Position numbers and translations under genes: made by a program
Shown: positions 1 to 9,697 of the stretch, in pieces
How the letters are laid out: each line of letters starts with the position of its first letter
How positions within the stretch are numbered: position 1 is the first letter of the stretch
Source: UBA3064 sp023258775
GTDB lineage: Bacteria > Pseudomonadota > Gammaproteobacteria > Burkholderiales > Burkholderiaceae_E
Reading direction: 5' to 3'
Assembly: GCA_044355655.1 (NCBI GenBank)
Contig: JBIKXS010000009.1
Location: 28,033-92,032 of the forward strand
DNA: 64,000 nucleotides
Notes under the pieces: model-generated
Told to the model about the DNA's origin: nothing
Database searches by the model: none
Seen by the model: only the letters and a program-made list of their open reading frames with translations

Positions 1-1
1 G

Positions 2-1327
<1,326 letters not shown>

Positions 1328-1348
1328 TCGGCCCATTGAAGGTAGAAC

Positions 1349-2470
1349 ATGGCCAAACGTGATTATTACGAAGTGCTCGGTGTTGCTAAAAACGGCAGCG
1401 ACGATGACATCAAAAAAGCTTATCGAAAGTTGGCGATGAAGTTTCACCCGGACCGTAATCCGGGTGACAAGACCGCCGAGGATAAGTTTAAGGAACTCAA
1501 TGAGGCCTACGCCGTGCTGTCGGATGCACAAAAGCGTGAGACCTATGATCGTTTTGGCCATGCCGGGCTCGACCCATCGCAAGGTGGTGGTGGATTTGGT
1601 CGCGGTGGGGCGGATTTCGCCGATGTGTTTGGTGATATTTTTGGTGACATTTTCGGCGGTCGCGGGCAACGCGGTGGTCGCAGCAACGTATATCGCGGCG
1701 CAGACCTGCGCTACTCAATGGAGATCAGCCTTGAGCAGGCAGCCCGGGGTTTTGCCACCGAAATCAGGGTGCCGTCCTGGGAGAAATGCGAGATCTGTTC
1801 TGGTAGCGGTGCAAAACCTGGAACAAAACCAGAAACCTGCGGTACCTGCGGAGGCTCTGGCAACGTTCGCGCTCAACAAGGTTTTTTCTCGATCCAGCAA
1901 ACATGTCCAACCTGTCATGGCACCGGACGGATGATTCCGAATCCTTGCGCCAGTTGTGATGGTGTGGGGCGCACCAAGCGGACTAAAACCCTCGAAGTGA
2001 AAATTCCGGCGGGTATCGATGATGGCATGCGTATCCGCTCTTCAGGTAACGGCGAACCCGGCGTAAACGGTGGACCTTCTGGTGACCTCTACGTTGAAAT
2101 CCATGTGCGCGAGCACCCTGTGTTTCAGCGCGACGGCGATGATTTACATGTTGTTGTTCCTGTTCGTATGACGATGGCAGCGCTCGGTGGGCGATTGAAG
2201 GTTCCAACGCTTGATGGCAGTGTTGAAATCGATCTGCCTGAGGGCACCCAGCCTGGGCGGAAATTGCGCTTGAAAGCCAAAGGCATCAAGGGAGTCCGCT
2301 CTCAAGAAGTTGGCGATTTATACGCCCATATTGAAATCGAAACGCCGGTCCGGCTGACTGATCGTCAACGCGAATTGCTTGCCGAACTGGATCGGTCTTT
2401 ATTGGATAACGATAGACATAGCCCCAAGGAAAAGTCCTGGACCGATAAAGTGAAGGATTTTTTTAAGTAA
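1349..2470 (+). CDS. dnaJ: Chaperone protein DnaJ (Hsp40)
   Basis: DnaJ is the co-chaperone that delivers clients to DnaK and stimulates its ATPase. All domains of a type I DnaJ are present in 373 residues. The J domain covers residues 1-70 with the HPD motif at 33-35. A Gly/Phe-rich region runs to about 115. Four zinc-binding CxxCxGxG repeats follow (CEICSGSG, CGTCGGSG, CPTCHGTG, CASCDGVG), then the C-terminal client-binding domain. The ATG has an AAGGT ribosome-binding site 7 bases upstream, and the gene lies directly behind dnaK. Length and order are normal for the family. Confidence 0.98.
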   Translation: MAKRDYYEVLGVAKNGSDDDIKKAYRKLAMKFHPDRNPGDKTAEDKFKELNEAYAVLSDAQKRETYDRFGHAGLDPSQGGGGFGRGGADFADVFGDIFGDIFGGRGQRGGRSNVYRGADLRYSMEISLEQAARGFATEIRVPSWEKCEICSGSGAKPGTKPETCGTCGGSGNVRAQQGFFSIQQTCPTCHGTGRMIPNPCASCDGVGRTKRTKTLEVKIPAGIDDGMRIRSSGNGEPGVNGGPSGDLYVEIHVREHPVFQRDGDDLHVVVPVRMTMAALGGRLKVPTLDGSVEIDLPEGTQPGRKLRLKAKGIKGVRSQEVGDLYAHIEIETPVRLTDRQRELLAELDRSLLDNDRHSPKEKSWTDKVKDFFK

Positions 2471-2505
2471 TTAACTTAATATTGATCTTTCTTTAATCCT
2501 TCTTT

Positions 2506-3519
2506 TTACCAGGCCATTTGAGCCTGCATGGCCAGGCTCCCATCGGTCTTTTCGATGGCGCAGTCGGTGATGTGAATCGCTTGCTCGAGCCCCCCCTTGT
2601 TGTTTTGCATAGCAAGGTCGTACCCGCGGTTTGAGAGCTGTGAAAAAAGCAAACTTTCCTTACTCAATGACCTGGAAGGCTTTGCAATGACTTCAATGAG
2701 GTCGCCATCAAAAACGGGCGATAGCGCACGAAAGGCAAAGAAGGCTGGTCTTTTGGATGCTGCCTGAAACCATGCAAGTGTGCCCATTAAACACGCCATC
2801 AAGGGCCCATGCACGATCAGACCAGGATACTTCTCGACCTCAATACAATGGCGGCGATCGTAGTGAATTTTATGGCTGTTAAAAGTGAGTGCCGAATAGC
2901 GAAACAATAATACTTCGTCGGCTTGCATTGTGCATCGCACTTCATCGGAACCCTTGCCTGCAGCAAGTTCTGTGGCTTGTAACAAATTCATGGGCCAGAC
3001 GTTGGCCTGGTAAGCAGGCTTAGGTTGCGGCGATTCGATCTTAGGAATATCACGATAAACAATATCGTGCTCTTCATCGATGACAAGCTGATCGCCACGC
3101 TTCCACTGATGCTTCACGGTTACAAATACAAGCTGACCGCTGCGACCTGCCTTCGATTCGACCGAGCGGACGGTTGACTGCCGGCTGATCGGATCTCCGA
3201 TCGTGAAGTCCTCATGCCACTGCAACCTGCTTCCTGCCCACATCCGCCGTGGTAGCGGCACAGGGGGCAAAAATCCTCCCCTAGCAGTATGACCATCAGG
3301 TCCTGCCTGATGCATCGCCGAAATCGGCGTTGCAAAGATCCAGTGCCAAAGAGGAGGCAGCACACTAGCCTGCTGAAAAATTTTGTGATCCAAATCGAGA
3401 CTTGCGGCAAGTTGTTGAACCCTTTGCTGATCGACTCGATCCTGGGCAAATTCGTTGCGACCAACCCAAGCATTCAAAGACACTAGATCGATATCATTCT
3501 GATTGCTTTCGCTCACCAC
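2506..3519 (-). CDS. MaoC/HTD2-type hot-dog dehydratase (mesaconyl-C4-CoA hydratase-like)
   Basis: This 337-residue protein looks like a double hot-dog hydratase of the HTD2 / FAS1-N group, which adds or removes water at an acyl-CoA double bond. The C-terminal half holds the catalytic segment FRYSALTFNSHKIHYDRRH followed by YPGLIVHGPL, the pattern of this family. The N-terminal half carries the partner fold with the RRMWAGSRLQW segment. Members act on mesaconyl-C4-CoA, itaconyl-CoA or 3-hydroxyacyl thioesters, and the substrate cannot be told here. The start is GTG at 3519 (or the adjacent GTG at 3516), seven bases behind AAGGGG. It lies 40 bases downstream of a crotonase on the same strand, so an acyl-CoA breakdown operon is likely. 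Confidence 0.8.
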   Translation of the reverse strand: MVSESNQNDIDLVSLNAWVGRNEFAQDRVDQQRVQQLAASLDLDHKIFQQASVLPPLWHWIFATPISAMHQAGPDGHTARGGFLPPVPLPRRMWAGSRLQWHEDFTIGDPISRQSTVRSVESKAGRSGQLVFVTVKHQWKRGDQLVIDEEHDIVYRDIPKIESPQPKPAYQANVWPMNLLQATELAAGKGSDEVRCTMQADEVLLFRYSALTFNSHKIHYDRRHCIEVEKYPGLIVHGPLMACLMGTLAWFQAASKRPAFFAFRALSPVFDGDLIEVIAKPSRSLSKESLLFSQLSNRGYDLAMQNNKGGLEQAIHITDCAIEKTDGSLAMQAQMAW

Positions 3520-3534
3520 CTTTTCGCCCCTTAC

Positions 3535-3574
3535 GCTTATTACTTTCCTCTAAAGCTTATTACTTTCCTTTAAA
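3535..3574. repeat. 20-bp tandem duplication at the crotonase stop codon
   Basis: Two adjacent 20-base copies, 3535-3554 and 3555-3574, differ at one position (CTCTAAA versus CTTTAAA). On the minus strand each copy carries AAGGAAAG or AGGAAAG and a TAATAA stop pair. The duplication therefore repeats the end of the crotonase gene and places extra stop codons ahead of the dehydratase gene. Confidence 0.85.
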
Positions 3575-4357
3575 CACTGCAGGCCGGCGCTCTTTAAACG
3601 AAGCGATGCCTTCTGAAGCATCTTCAGACGCTGCAAGCGCGGATTGCACGTTTCGGAACGCTGCAATGGCTTGATCGCGCCCATGCTCAACCGACAAAAG
3701 CAAATTGCGCCGGCTAGCAACGACCGCCAAAGGCGCGTTTGCAGCAATAAGCTCTGCAAGCTCGCGCGCACGGGCAAAGAGTTTTTCCGCTGGAACAATT
3801 TCTTGCACATAGCCGACGCGCAAGGCCTCTTGCGCGCCAAATTCGCCAGCGACAAGCAGATGGTATAGGGCTGTACCCGTACCAGCGCGCTCAGCCATCC
3901 GGACTGTGGCGCCGCCAGTTGCCATAATTCCCCGCTTGACTTCAAGTTGCGAAAACCTGCAGTTATCCGCGGCAACCACCATGTCGGCAGCAAGCATCAA
4001 CTCGATGCCAAGCGTGTAGCAAATGCCTTGAACTGCCGCAACAACCGGCTTGCTGCGTCTGGGTTCGCGCAAGTCAAAGGGGTCAACCAGCTCGACAGGC
4101 CACATCGAGCGGCCTTCGCGCATTGCCTCAGCCCATCGAGGCAGGTCGAGGCCACCGGTGAAATGCTCGCCCTCGGCACACAAGACGCCAACCCGCAAGT
4201 CGGGATCATGCTCGAGTCGTGTATAGGCTTGCGCTAGCGCCAAGCCCATTTCAGGGGTAAAGCCGTTTCGCTTTTCAGGCCGATTGATTTTGATAACCAG
4301 GCAATGACCCTCAGCTACGACGTCAATACGACCCAGATTGGCTTGCTGTTGTTCCAA
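3560..4357 (-). CDS. Enoyl-CoA hydratase/isomerase family protein (crotonase)
   Basis: A 265-residue crotonase-fold enzyme, a family that hydrates or isomerises enoyl-CoA. The oxyanion-hole region reads CAEGEHFTGGLDL. Both acidic positions used by enoyl-CoA hydratases appear to be kept: Glu in GIELMLAADM and Glu in FSQLEVKRG. I chose the TTG start at 4357 because AAGGAG lies six bases upstream and the protein then begins like its relatives. The open frame runs on to 4513 but would overlap the divergent hemL and adds residues unlike the family. It precedes the hot-dog dehydratase on the same strand. The exact substrate is unknown. Confidence 0.88.
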   Translation of the reverse strand: MEQQQANLGRIDVVAEGHCLVIKINRPEKRNGFTPEMGLALAQAYTRLEHDPDLRVGVLCAEGEHFTGGLDLPRWAEAMREGRSMWPVELVDPFDLREPRRSKPVVAAVQGICYTLGIELMLAADMVVAADNCRFSQLEVKRGIMATGGATVRMAERAGTGTALYHLLVAGEFGAQEALRVGYVQEIVPAEKLFARARELAELIAANAPLAVVASRRNLLLSVEHGRDQAIAAFRNVQSALAASEDASEGIASFKERRPAVFKGK

Positions 4358-4473
4358 GGCGTTCTCCTTTGATGGCCAGCCGATATGAAAACGGGTTATT
4401 CTCGTTGCATCAGTGCTGGCGAAGCAAGTGCTTGCGATCGCCCGCGATCCGATAAGCGAGGGGAGTGAAGCAA

Positions 4474-5763
4474 ATGACGATAGGTAGCAATGCGGCCGAG
4501 TTCGCAAGAGCACAACAAAGTTTGGTGGGTGGCGTCAATAGTGCTGTTCGCGCGTTTAGAGCGGTTGGTGGCATACCACGCTTTATCCAGCGTGCAGAAG
4601 GCGCTTACATGTGGGATGTTGAAGGGCAACGCTATATTGATTATCTCGGATCGTGGGGGCCTATGATTGTTGGCCAATCGCATCCCAAAGTGGTCAAAGC
4701 GGTCCAGGATGCTGCAACCCGAGGTCTGTCCTACGGTGCACCTAATGTGATGGAAACTGAGCTTGCCGAACGGATTAAGGCCTTGCATCCACATATTGAG
4801 CGGGTTAGATTTACCAGCTCAGGTACTGAGGCGGCGATGTCTGCGCTACGCCTTGCCCGCGGCGCTACGGGACGAACGAAAATTATTAAATTTGAAGGCT
4901 GTTACCACGGGACTGCTGACAGCCTTTTGGTGAAGGCAGGCTCGGGTGCACTCGCCTTCGGTACGCCGAGCTCGGCTGGCGTGCCCGCCGATCTTGCTCA
5001 GCATACGCTAGTTGCAAGTTATAACGATTTGCCGAGTGTGCAAGCATTTTTTGAACAGTATCCGTATCAGATCGCTTGTGTCATGGTCGAGCCACTGCCA
5101 GGCAATATGAATTTGATGATGCCCGACGATGGGTTTCTTGAGGGTTTGCAGGCGATTTGTCGCGACGATGGCGCATTACTGATTTTCGATGAGGTCATGA
5201 GTGGCTTTCGTGTGGCCTTGGGCGGCGCTCAGGAAGTCACCGGTATCACGCCCGACTTATCGGCCTTTGGCAAGGTTATCGGTGGTGGCATGCCCGTTGG
5301 AGCATTTGGTGGGCCGGCCTCGGTCATGGAACATATGGCACCGCTTGGGCCGGTGTATCAGGCGGGTACCTTATCGGGTAATCCGATTGCCATGGCAGCA
5401 GGTCTTGCAACACTCGATCTCATTGCTGAGCCTGGCTTTTTCGCGGATCTATCTGAGAAAACAACAAGGCTCGTAAAAGGGCTCATCGAAGCTGCAGCCA
5501 AACACCGGGTTGCCTTTAGTGCGCGCAGCGTTGGTGGCATGGCAGGCATGTACTTTATGTCGCAGGCACCGCGGAATTTTGCAGACATCCAGACTCAGGA
5601 CAGTGAAGCCTTCAAGCGATTTTTTCACCGCATGCTTGAGCAGGGAATCTACTTTCCGCCTTCAACAGTTGAGGCCTTTTTCACCTCGTCGGCACTTAGC
5701 GAGGCGGATATCGCTTTCACCCTTGAGGCTGCCGACAGGGCCTTTGCCGAGGAGGCAAACTAG
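4474..5763 (+). CDS. hemL: Glutamate-1-semialdehyde 2,1-aminomutase
   Basis: This PLP enzyme converts glutamate-1-semialdehyde to 5-aminolevulinate, the last step of the C5 route to tetrapyrroles. The 429-residue protein has the expected SLVGGVNSAVRAF start, the GTEAAMSALRLAR phosphate-binding region, the FDEVMSGFR segment and the PLP lysine in SAFGKVIGGGMPVGAFGG (Lys267). An in-frame GTG at 4465 gives three more residues, but the GAGGGGAG ribosome-binding site is spaced for the ATG at 4474. The gene diverges from the crotonase and converges on fabI, with four 23-bp repeats in between. Confidence 0.97.
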   Translation: MTIGSNAAEFARAQQSLVGGVNSAVRAFRAVGGIPRFIQRAEGAYMWDVEGQRYIDYLGSWGPMIVGQSHPKVVKAVQDAATRGLSYGAPNVMETELAERIKALHPHIERVRFTSSGTEAAMSALRLARGATGRTKIIKFEGCYHGTADSLLVKAGSGALAFGTPSSAGVPADLAQHTLVASYNDLPSVQAFFEQYPYQIACVMVEPLPGNMNLMMPDDGFLEGLQAICRDDGALLIFDEVMSGFRVALGGAQEVTGITPDLSAFGKVIGGGMPVGAFGGPASVMEHMAPLGPVYQAGTLSGNPIAMAAGLATLDLIAEPGFFADLSEKTTRLVKGLIEAAAKHRVAFSARSVGGMAGMYFMSQAPRNFADIQTQDSEAFKRFFHRMLEQGIYFPPSTVEAFFTSSALSEADIAFTLEAADRAFAEEAN

Positions 5764-5766
5764 GTT

Positions 5767-5858
5767 TTCGTGTCGATACTGTCTCGGCCTTCGTGTTGAT
5801 ACTGTCTCGGCCTTCGTGTCGATACCGTCTACGCCTTCGTGTCGATACCCTCTAGGCC
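5767..5858. repeat. 23-bp tandem repeat, four copies, between hemL and fabI
   Basis: Four contiguous 23-base units occupy 5767-5789, 5790-5812, 5813-5835 and 5836-5858. Each starts TTCGTGT(C/T)GATAC and ends in GCC. Units 1 and 2 differ at one base, and units 3 and 4 carry a few more changes near the 3' end. A fifth start (TTCG) follows at 5859. The array begins three bases after the hemL stop and lies in the gap where hemL and fabI converge. There is no spacer, so it is not a CRISPR array. Confidence 0.9.
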
Positions 5859-5896
5859 TTCGCTGCTGGGGACTGCCATGCAATCCCCCATGCCGC

Positions 5897-6688
5897 TTAG
5901 GCCTCTCCGCCAATGCCGCTTGCAACCCAATGAAAGCCACCGTCAACATAAAGAATCTCGCCAGTCATGGCCCGCGATAGATCTGAAAGTAAAAACGAAG
6001 CCACGTTACCAACATCTTCAGTGTCGATATTGCGTCGGATAGGCGCGTTTTGCTGTACATGTTCTAGAATTTTAGAAAACCCCTTGATGCCACTGGCAGC
6101 TAAGGTTTTGATGGGGCCCGCGGAGATCGCATTGACGCGAATACCGCGCGGACCAAGCGAAGCTGCAAGATAGCGAACCCCGGCTTCGAGGCTGGCTTTT
6201 GCAAGGCCCATGGTGTTGTAGTTGGGAACCATGCGCTCTGCGCCAAGATAAGAGAGCGTGACGACCGAGGCAGGTCCTTGGCCCATGAGTTGTTGAGCCT
6301 GTTTACAAACCGCAATCAAGCTATACGCTGATACATCATGGGCGATCCGAAAGGCTTCCCTCGAAGCGCCCTCCAAGAAATCACCTGAAATCGCTTCGCG
6401 AGGCGCATAGGCAATTGCGTGGACTAAACCGTCTAAATGATCCCAATGACCTGCAAGCTCGGTAAATAGACTGGCAATTGCGTTGTCATCGCTCACATCG
6501 CAAGGAAATACCATTGAACTTCCGAGGGAACTGGCAAGTTCCTTGACCCGTTGCTCAAAACGCTCGTTTTGGTAGGTGAAGGCTAAGCTTGCACCCTGAT
6601 CGGCGCAGGATTTGGCAATGCCATAAGCAATAGAACGGTTGGATAAGACGCCCATGATCAAAATCTTTTTTTCTTTCAACAACCCCAT
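5897..6688 (-). CDS. fabI: Enoyl-[acyl-carrier-protein] reductase (NADH) FabI
   Basis: FabI reduces the trans-2-enoyl-ACP double bond in the last step of each fatty-acid elongation cycle. The 263-residue protein is a divergent short-chain dehydrogenase with the FabI-type nucleotide motif GVLSNRSIAYGIAKSC. The FabI active-site pair is present as Tyr-x6-Lys in NYNTMGLAKASLEAGVRYLA, and the C-terminal segment MTGEILYVDGGFHW is typical. A GGGAG ribosome-binding site stands seven bases before the ATG. The protein is full length for the family. Confidence 0.97.
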   Translation of the reverse strand: MGLLKEKKILIMGVLSNRSIAYGIAKSCADQGASLAFTYQNERFEQRVKELASSLGSSMVFPCDVSDDNAIASLFTELAGHWDHLDGLVHAIAYAPREAISGDFLEGASREAFRIAHDVSAYSLIAVCKQAQQLMGQGPASVVTLSYLGAERMVPNYNTMGLAKASLEAGVRYLAASLGPRGIRVNAISAGPIKTLAASGIKGFSKILEHVQQNAPIRRNIDTEDVGNVASFLLSDLSRAMTGEILYVDGGFHWVASGIGGEA

Positions 6689-6754
6689 GATTCACTCCCA
6701 AAGCAGTATCGATTAGGCGGGCTAAAACAAGTCAAGCAGACAAAACCAGCAAAA

Positions 6755-6808
6755 AGCAAGCCGAGCGAGCCGAGCGAGCCGAGCAAGCTGAGCAAGCTGA
6801 GCAAGCAT
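6755..6808. repeat. 9-bp tandem repeat upstream of fabI
   Basis: Six 9-base units of the form AGC(A/G)AGC(C/T)G run from 6755 to 6808 in the gap between the divergent fabI and ABC transporter genes. The rest of 6689-6947 holds no gene that I recognise. The repeats sit about 65-120 bases upstream of the fabI start. Confidence 0.8.
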
Positions 6809-6947
6809 ACCCTGCCCCGACAACCTTGGCATTGGCTTGAATATGCCGGGCTTGGCGATAAACTCTGCACTCAAACATTGGTCCAGCGTTGCTTGCCTGG
6901 TATGGTTTCGCCAGGGCGGGATCCGTGAACTGTACAGGGGAACTTGT

Positions 6948-8756
6948 TTGTTTAAGCTCGGGTCTTATCGACCATTGATTGAGATTCGTCGAATACTCAT
7001 CCTGGTTTTGATTGCATGCACACCACTTGGCTTGGAGGCGGCCACTAATCCTGCTGATCCCAAGAAGGTTTTGCGATTAGCTTTTCCGACCGCTGAATCA
7101 GGGTTTGATCCGGTGCGAGTCAATGATTTGTACTCCAACACGATTACTCACGCGATTTTCCATACCTTGGTGACATGGGATTGGATGGCAAAACCTGCCA
7201 AGTTGGTGCCCTACGCCGCAGAGAGCATGCCCGAGGTCAGCGAAGACGGTACGAGCTTCACCTTCAAGATTCGCAAAGGCTTGCTTTTTACAGCAGATGC
7301 GGCGTTTAAGGGAAAGCGGAGGGAACTTGTGGCGCAAGACTTTGCGTACACCTTAAGGCGCCATGCAGATCCGAAAAGCCGCTCACCGCAACTATCAGAT
7401 CTCGAAGATAAGATTCTTGGATTTGCTGAGGCTAACCGAGCTGCGATTGCATCCGGAAGTTTTGACTACGATGCCGACATACCAGGTATTCAGGTTTTAG
7501 ATCGATATACCCTTCGTATAAAGCTGATTCGTAAGGAACGTAACTTTCTGACACTGCTCGCTAATCCTTACTCAGGTGGAATGGCGCGAGAAGTTGTCGA
7601 TCATTACGGGATTGAAGCAGTCATGTCCAACCCGGTTGGAACCGGCCCATACAAGATTGAGAAATGGGTTCGTGGATCTAAGATCGTGCTTGCGGCAAAC
7701 CCGGATTTTCCAGCGTTCACCTGGGATTTTGAGCCTGCACAAGGTGATGAAGCCGATCAACGTGTTGCAGCGACGATGCGGGGGCGAAAGATGCCTCAGA
7801 TCGGAAAAATTGAAATCAATATCATCGAAGAGCCACAGTCCGCGTGGCTCGCCTTCAGCAGCAAATCAATCGACAGCATCGCTGTGCCCGCATCATTCAT
7901 TGAAAAGGCGCTTGATGCGAATAACCGTTTGCTGTCGACCTGGTCAGACCAAGGTGTTGGTATGTACCGTTCTATAGAGCCAGATATTCGTTATCAGTTT
8001 TTCAACCTCAAAGATCCAGTGATCGGTGGCTATACGAAAGAAAAAATCGCCCTTCGGCGCGCCATCATTATGGGTTTTGATGTTGATGAAGAAATTCGCG
8101 TCATTCGCAAGAATCAGGCCATTAAGGCGGAGCAGATGGTGGCACCGGTTATACCGGGTCACGATCCGACTTATCGGAGTATCGTTCGATACGACCCCGG
8201 TCTGGCAAACGCACTGCTCGACAAGTTCAACTATCGTAAAGGGGCAGACGGATACCGAGCATTACCGGACGGTAAGCCACTAATTTTCACAATTTTTTCG
8301 ACCACGAATTCAATTGATCGTGAACGCGATGAACTCTGGAAGCGTTCGATGGATCGTATCGGCATTCGACTTGAGGTCAAGAAAGACAAATTTCCTGAAT
8401 TGTTGAAACAGGGTAAACAGTGTGCGATACCTTCGTGGGCGCTTGGCTGGACCAGATCATCAGAGTCTGAGTTCGTTATGAAACTGCTTTCTTCTAAAAC
8501 CATAGGACAAAACAACTATGCCTGTTTTGAATCGAAAGCATACGATCAATATTTTGAGGATTTGAAGCGCTTGCCTGATGGACCCGAGCGAACGCGAGTT
8601 CTTCACAACATGTATCGATTGATGGAGGTATACGGCGTTTTAGGTTTAAGCTCAACTTCTATAGCAACCCGATTGCATCATCCTTGGGTGGAGGGCTATC
8701 GCAAGCATCCCTTGCTTTTGTCTGATTTTCACCTGATGGATATTCGCAAGCCTTAG
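6948..8756 (+). CDS. Peptide/oligopeptide ABC transporter substrate-binding protein (family 5), cassette 1
   Basis: This is the periplasmic binding protein of a peptide-type ABC importer, about 602 residues. After the signal peptide (RRILILVLIACTPLGLEA) the mature part starts LRLAFPTAESGFDPVRV, the usual opening of family 5 proteins. Later family segments such as NPVGTGPYKIEKWVRGSK are present. The TTG at 6948 follows GGGG at a seven-base spacing and places the signal peptide correctly. The frame stays open to a TTG at 6837, but that adds 37 residues with no ribosome-binding site. It is the first gene of cassette 1, with the first permease starting two bases after its stop. The ligand cannot be read from sequence. 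Confidence 0.9.
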   Translation: MFKLGSYRPLIEIRRILILVLIACTPLGLEAATNPADPKKVLRLAFPTAESGFDPVRVNDLYSNTITHAIFHTLVTWDWMAKPAKLVPYAAESMPEVSEDGTSFTFKIRKGLLFTADAAFKGKRRELVAQDFAYTLRRHADPKSRSPQLSDLEDKILGFAEANRAAIASGSFDYDADIPGIQVLDRYTLRIKLIRKERNFLTLLANPYSGGMAREVVDHYGIEAVMSNPVGTGPYKIEKWVRGSKIVLAANPDFPAFTWDFEPAQGDEADQRVAATMRGRKMPQIGKIEINIIEEPQSAWLAFSSKSIDSIAVPASFIEKALDANNRLLSTWSDQGVGMYRSIEPDIRYQFFNLKDPVIGGYTKEKIALRRAIIMGFDVDEEIRVIRKNQAIKAEQMVAPVIPGHDPTYRSIVRYDPGLANALLDKFNYRKGADGYRALPDGKPLIFTIFSTTNSIDRERDELWKRSMDRIGIRLEVKKDKFPELLKQGKQCAIPSWALGWTRSSESEFVMKLLSSKTIGQNNYACFESKAYDQYFEDLKRLPDGPERTRVLHNMYRLMEVYGVLGLSSTSIATRLHHPWVEGYRKHPLLLSDFHLMDIRKP

Positions 8757-8758
8757 CG

Positions 8759-9697
8759 ATGAGCGCCTATGTTATTCGCCGGCTTTGGCAAATGTTACCC
8801 ACGATGGCAGGCGTAATCCTGCTCGTTTTCTTTCTCTTTAACTGGGTTGGAGGCGATCCCGCTTATGTACTTGCTGGCTTGTTTTCAAGTCAGGAGCAAA
8901 TCGCAAGCATTCGCATAGAGCTAGGTCTCGACGAGCCGATACTGACCCAACTGTTTATCTTCGTAAAGCAAGTGATGCTTTTTGATTTCGGGACCAGTTG
9001 GACAACCGGTGAGAAAGTCTCGCAAATTTTTGCGACGCGATTGCCAGCTTCCCTAACCGTTGTTGGCCCTTTGTTAGTTATTGAAACAATCGTCGCTGTA
9101 GTTATTGCGATTGCGGTTTCGTGGGTGAGGGGATCTTTGATTGACCGAAGTGTGATGATTGTTTGTACGATGGGTATGTCGATAAGTATTCTGGTTTTTA
9201 TCATTGTTGGTCAGTATCTCCTGGCTTACAGGCTTAATTGGTTTCCGGTTCAAGGTTGGGGGGACTCATTGACAAGCAATTTGCTGGTTTACGCGCCCCT
9301 GCCGATTTTGCTCGGCTTAGTCGTGAGCATCGCCCCAAACACGAGGCTATTTCGTAGCTTTATCCTTGATGAGATCGATCAGGACTATGTGCGCACCGCG
9401 AGAGCGAAAGGGATGAATGAGGCTAGGGTGATGTTTATCCACGTGTTACGAAACGCCATGATTCCAGTGATCACCTTCGTGATTTCGAATTTGCCCGGAT
9501 TATTACTTGGTGCATTTTTACTTGAGCGATTCTTCGGAATCCCTGGTGTCGGTCGAGAAATTATTCTCGCAGTTGAGCGAAGTGATTTTCCAGTGATTAA
9601 GGCGGTCACTGTGTACGTTGCGCTTGCGACGATGCTGTTCAATTTGCTCGGTGATTTGCTGTATCGCCTTGCTGATCCGCGGATTCAACTCAAATGA
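8759..9697 (+). CDS. ABC transporter permease, DppB/YejB type, cassette 1
   Basis: An inner-membrane permease of 312 residues with about six transmembrane segments. It has the N-terminal signature MSAYVIRRLWQMLPTMAGVILLVFF and the cytoplasmic coupling (EAA) loop DYVRTARAKGMNEARVMFIH, which contacts the ATPase. The C-terminal segment LADPRIQL is typical of DppB-like subunits. The gene starts two bases after the binding-protein stop and its own stop overlaps the next start, so translation is probably coupled. Confidence 0.94.
   Translation: MSAYVIRRLWQMLPTMAGVILLVFFLFNWVGGDPAYVLAGLFSSQEQIASIRIELGLDEPILTQLFIFVKQVMLFDFGTSWTTGEKVSQIFATRLPASLTVVGPLLVIETIVAVVIAIAVSWVRGSLIDRSVMIVCTMGMSISILVFIIVGQYLLAYRLNWFPVQGWGDSLTSNLLVYAPLPILLGLVVSIAPNTRLFRSFILDEIDQDYVRTARAKGMNEARVMFIHVLRNAMIPVITFVISNLPGLLLGAFLLERFFGIPGVGREIILAVERSDFPVIKAVTVYVALATMLFNLLGDLLYRLADPRIQLK

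Noticed and set aside
4358..4513. N-terminal extension of the crotonase to an ATG at 4513
   Set aside because: It would overlap the divergent hemL gene, the added residues do not fit the family, and a TTG with AAGGAG stands at 4357.
5767..5858. CRISPR array suspected from regular repeats
   Set aside because: The 23-base units are contiguous with no unique spacers, and no cas gene is in the window.
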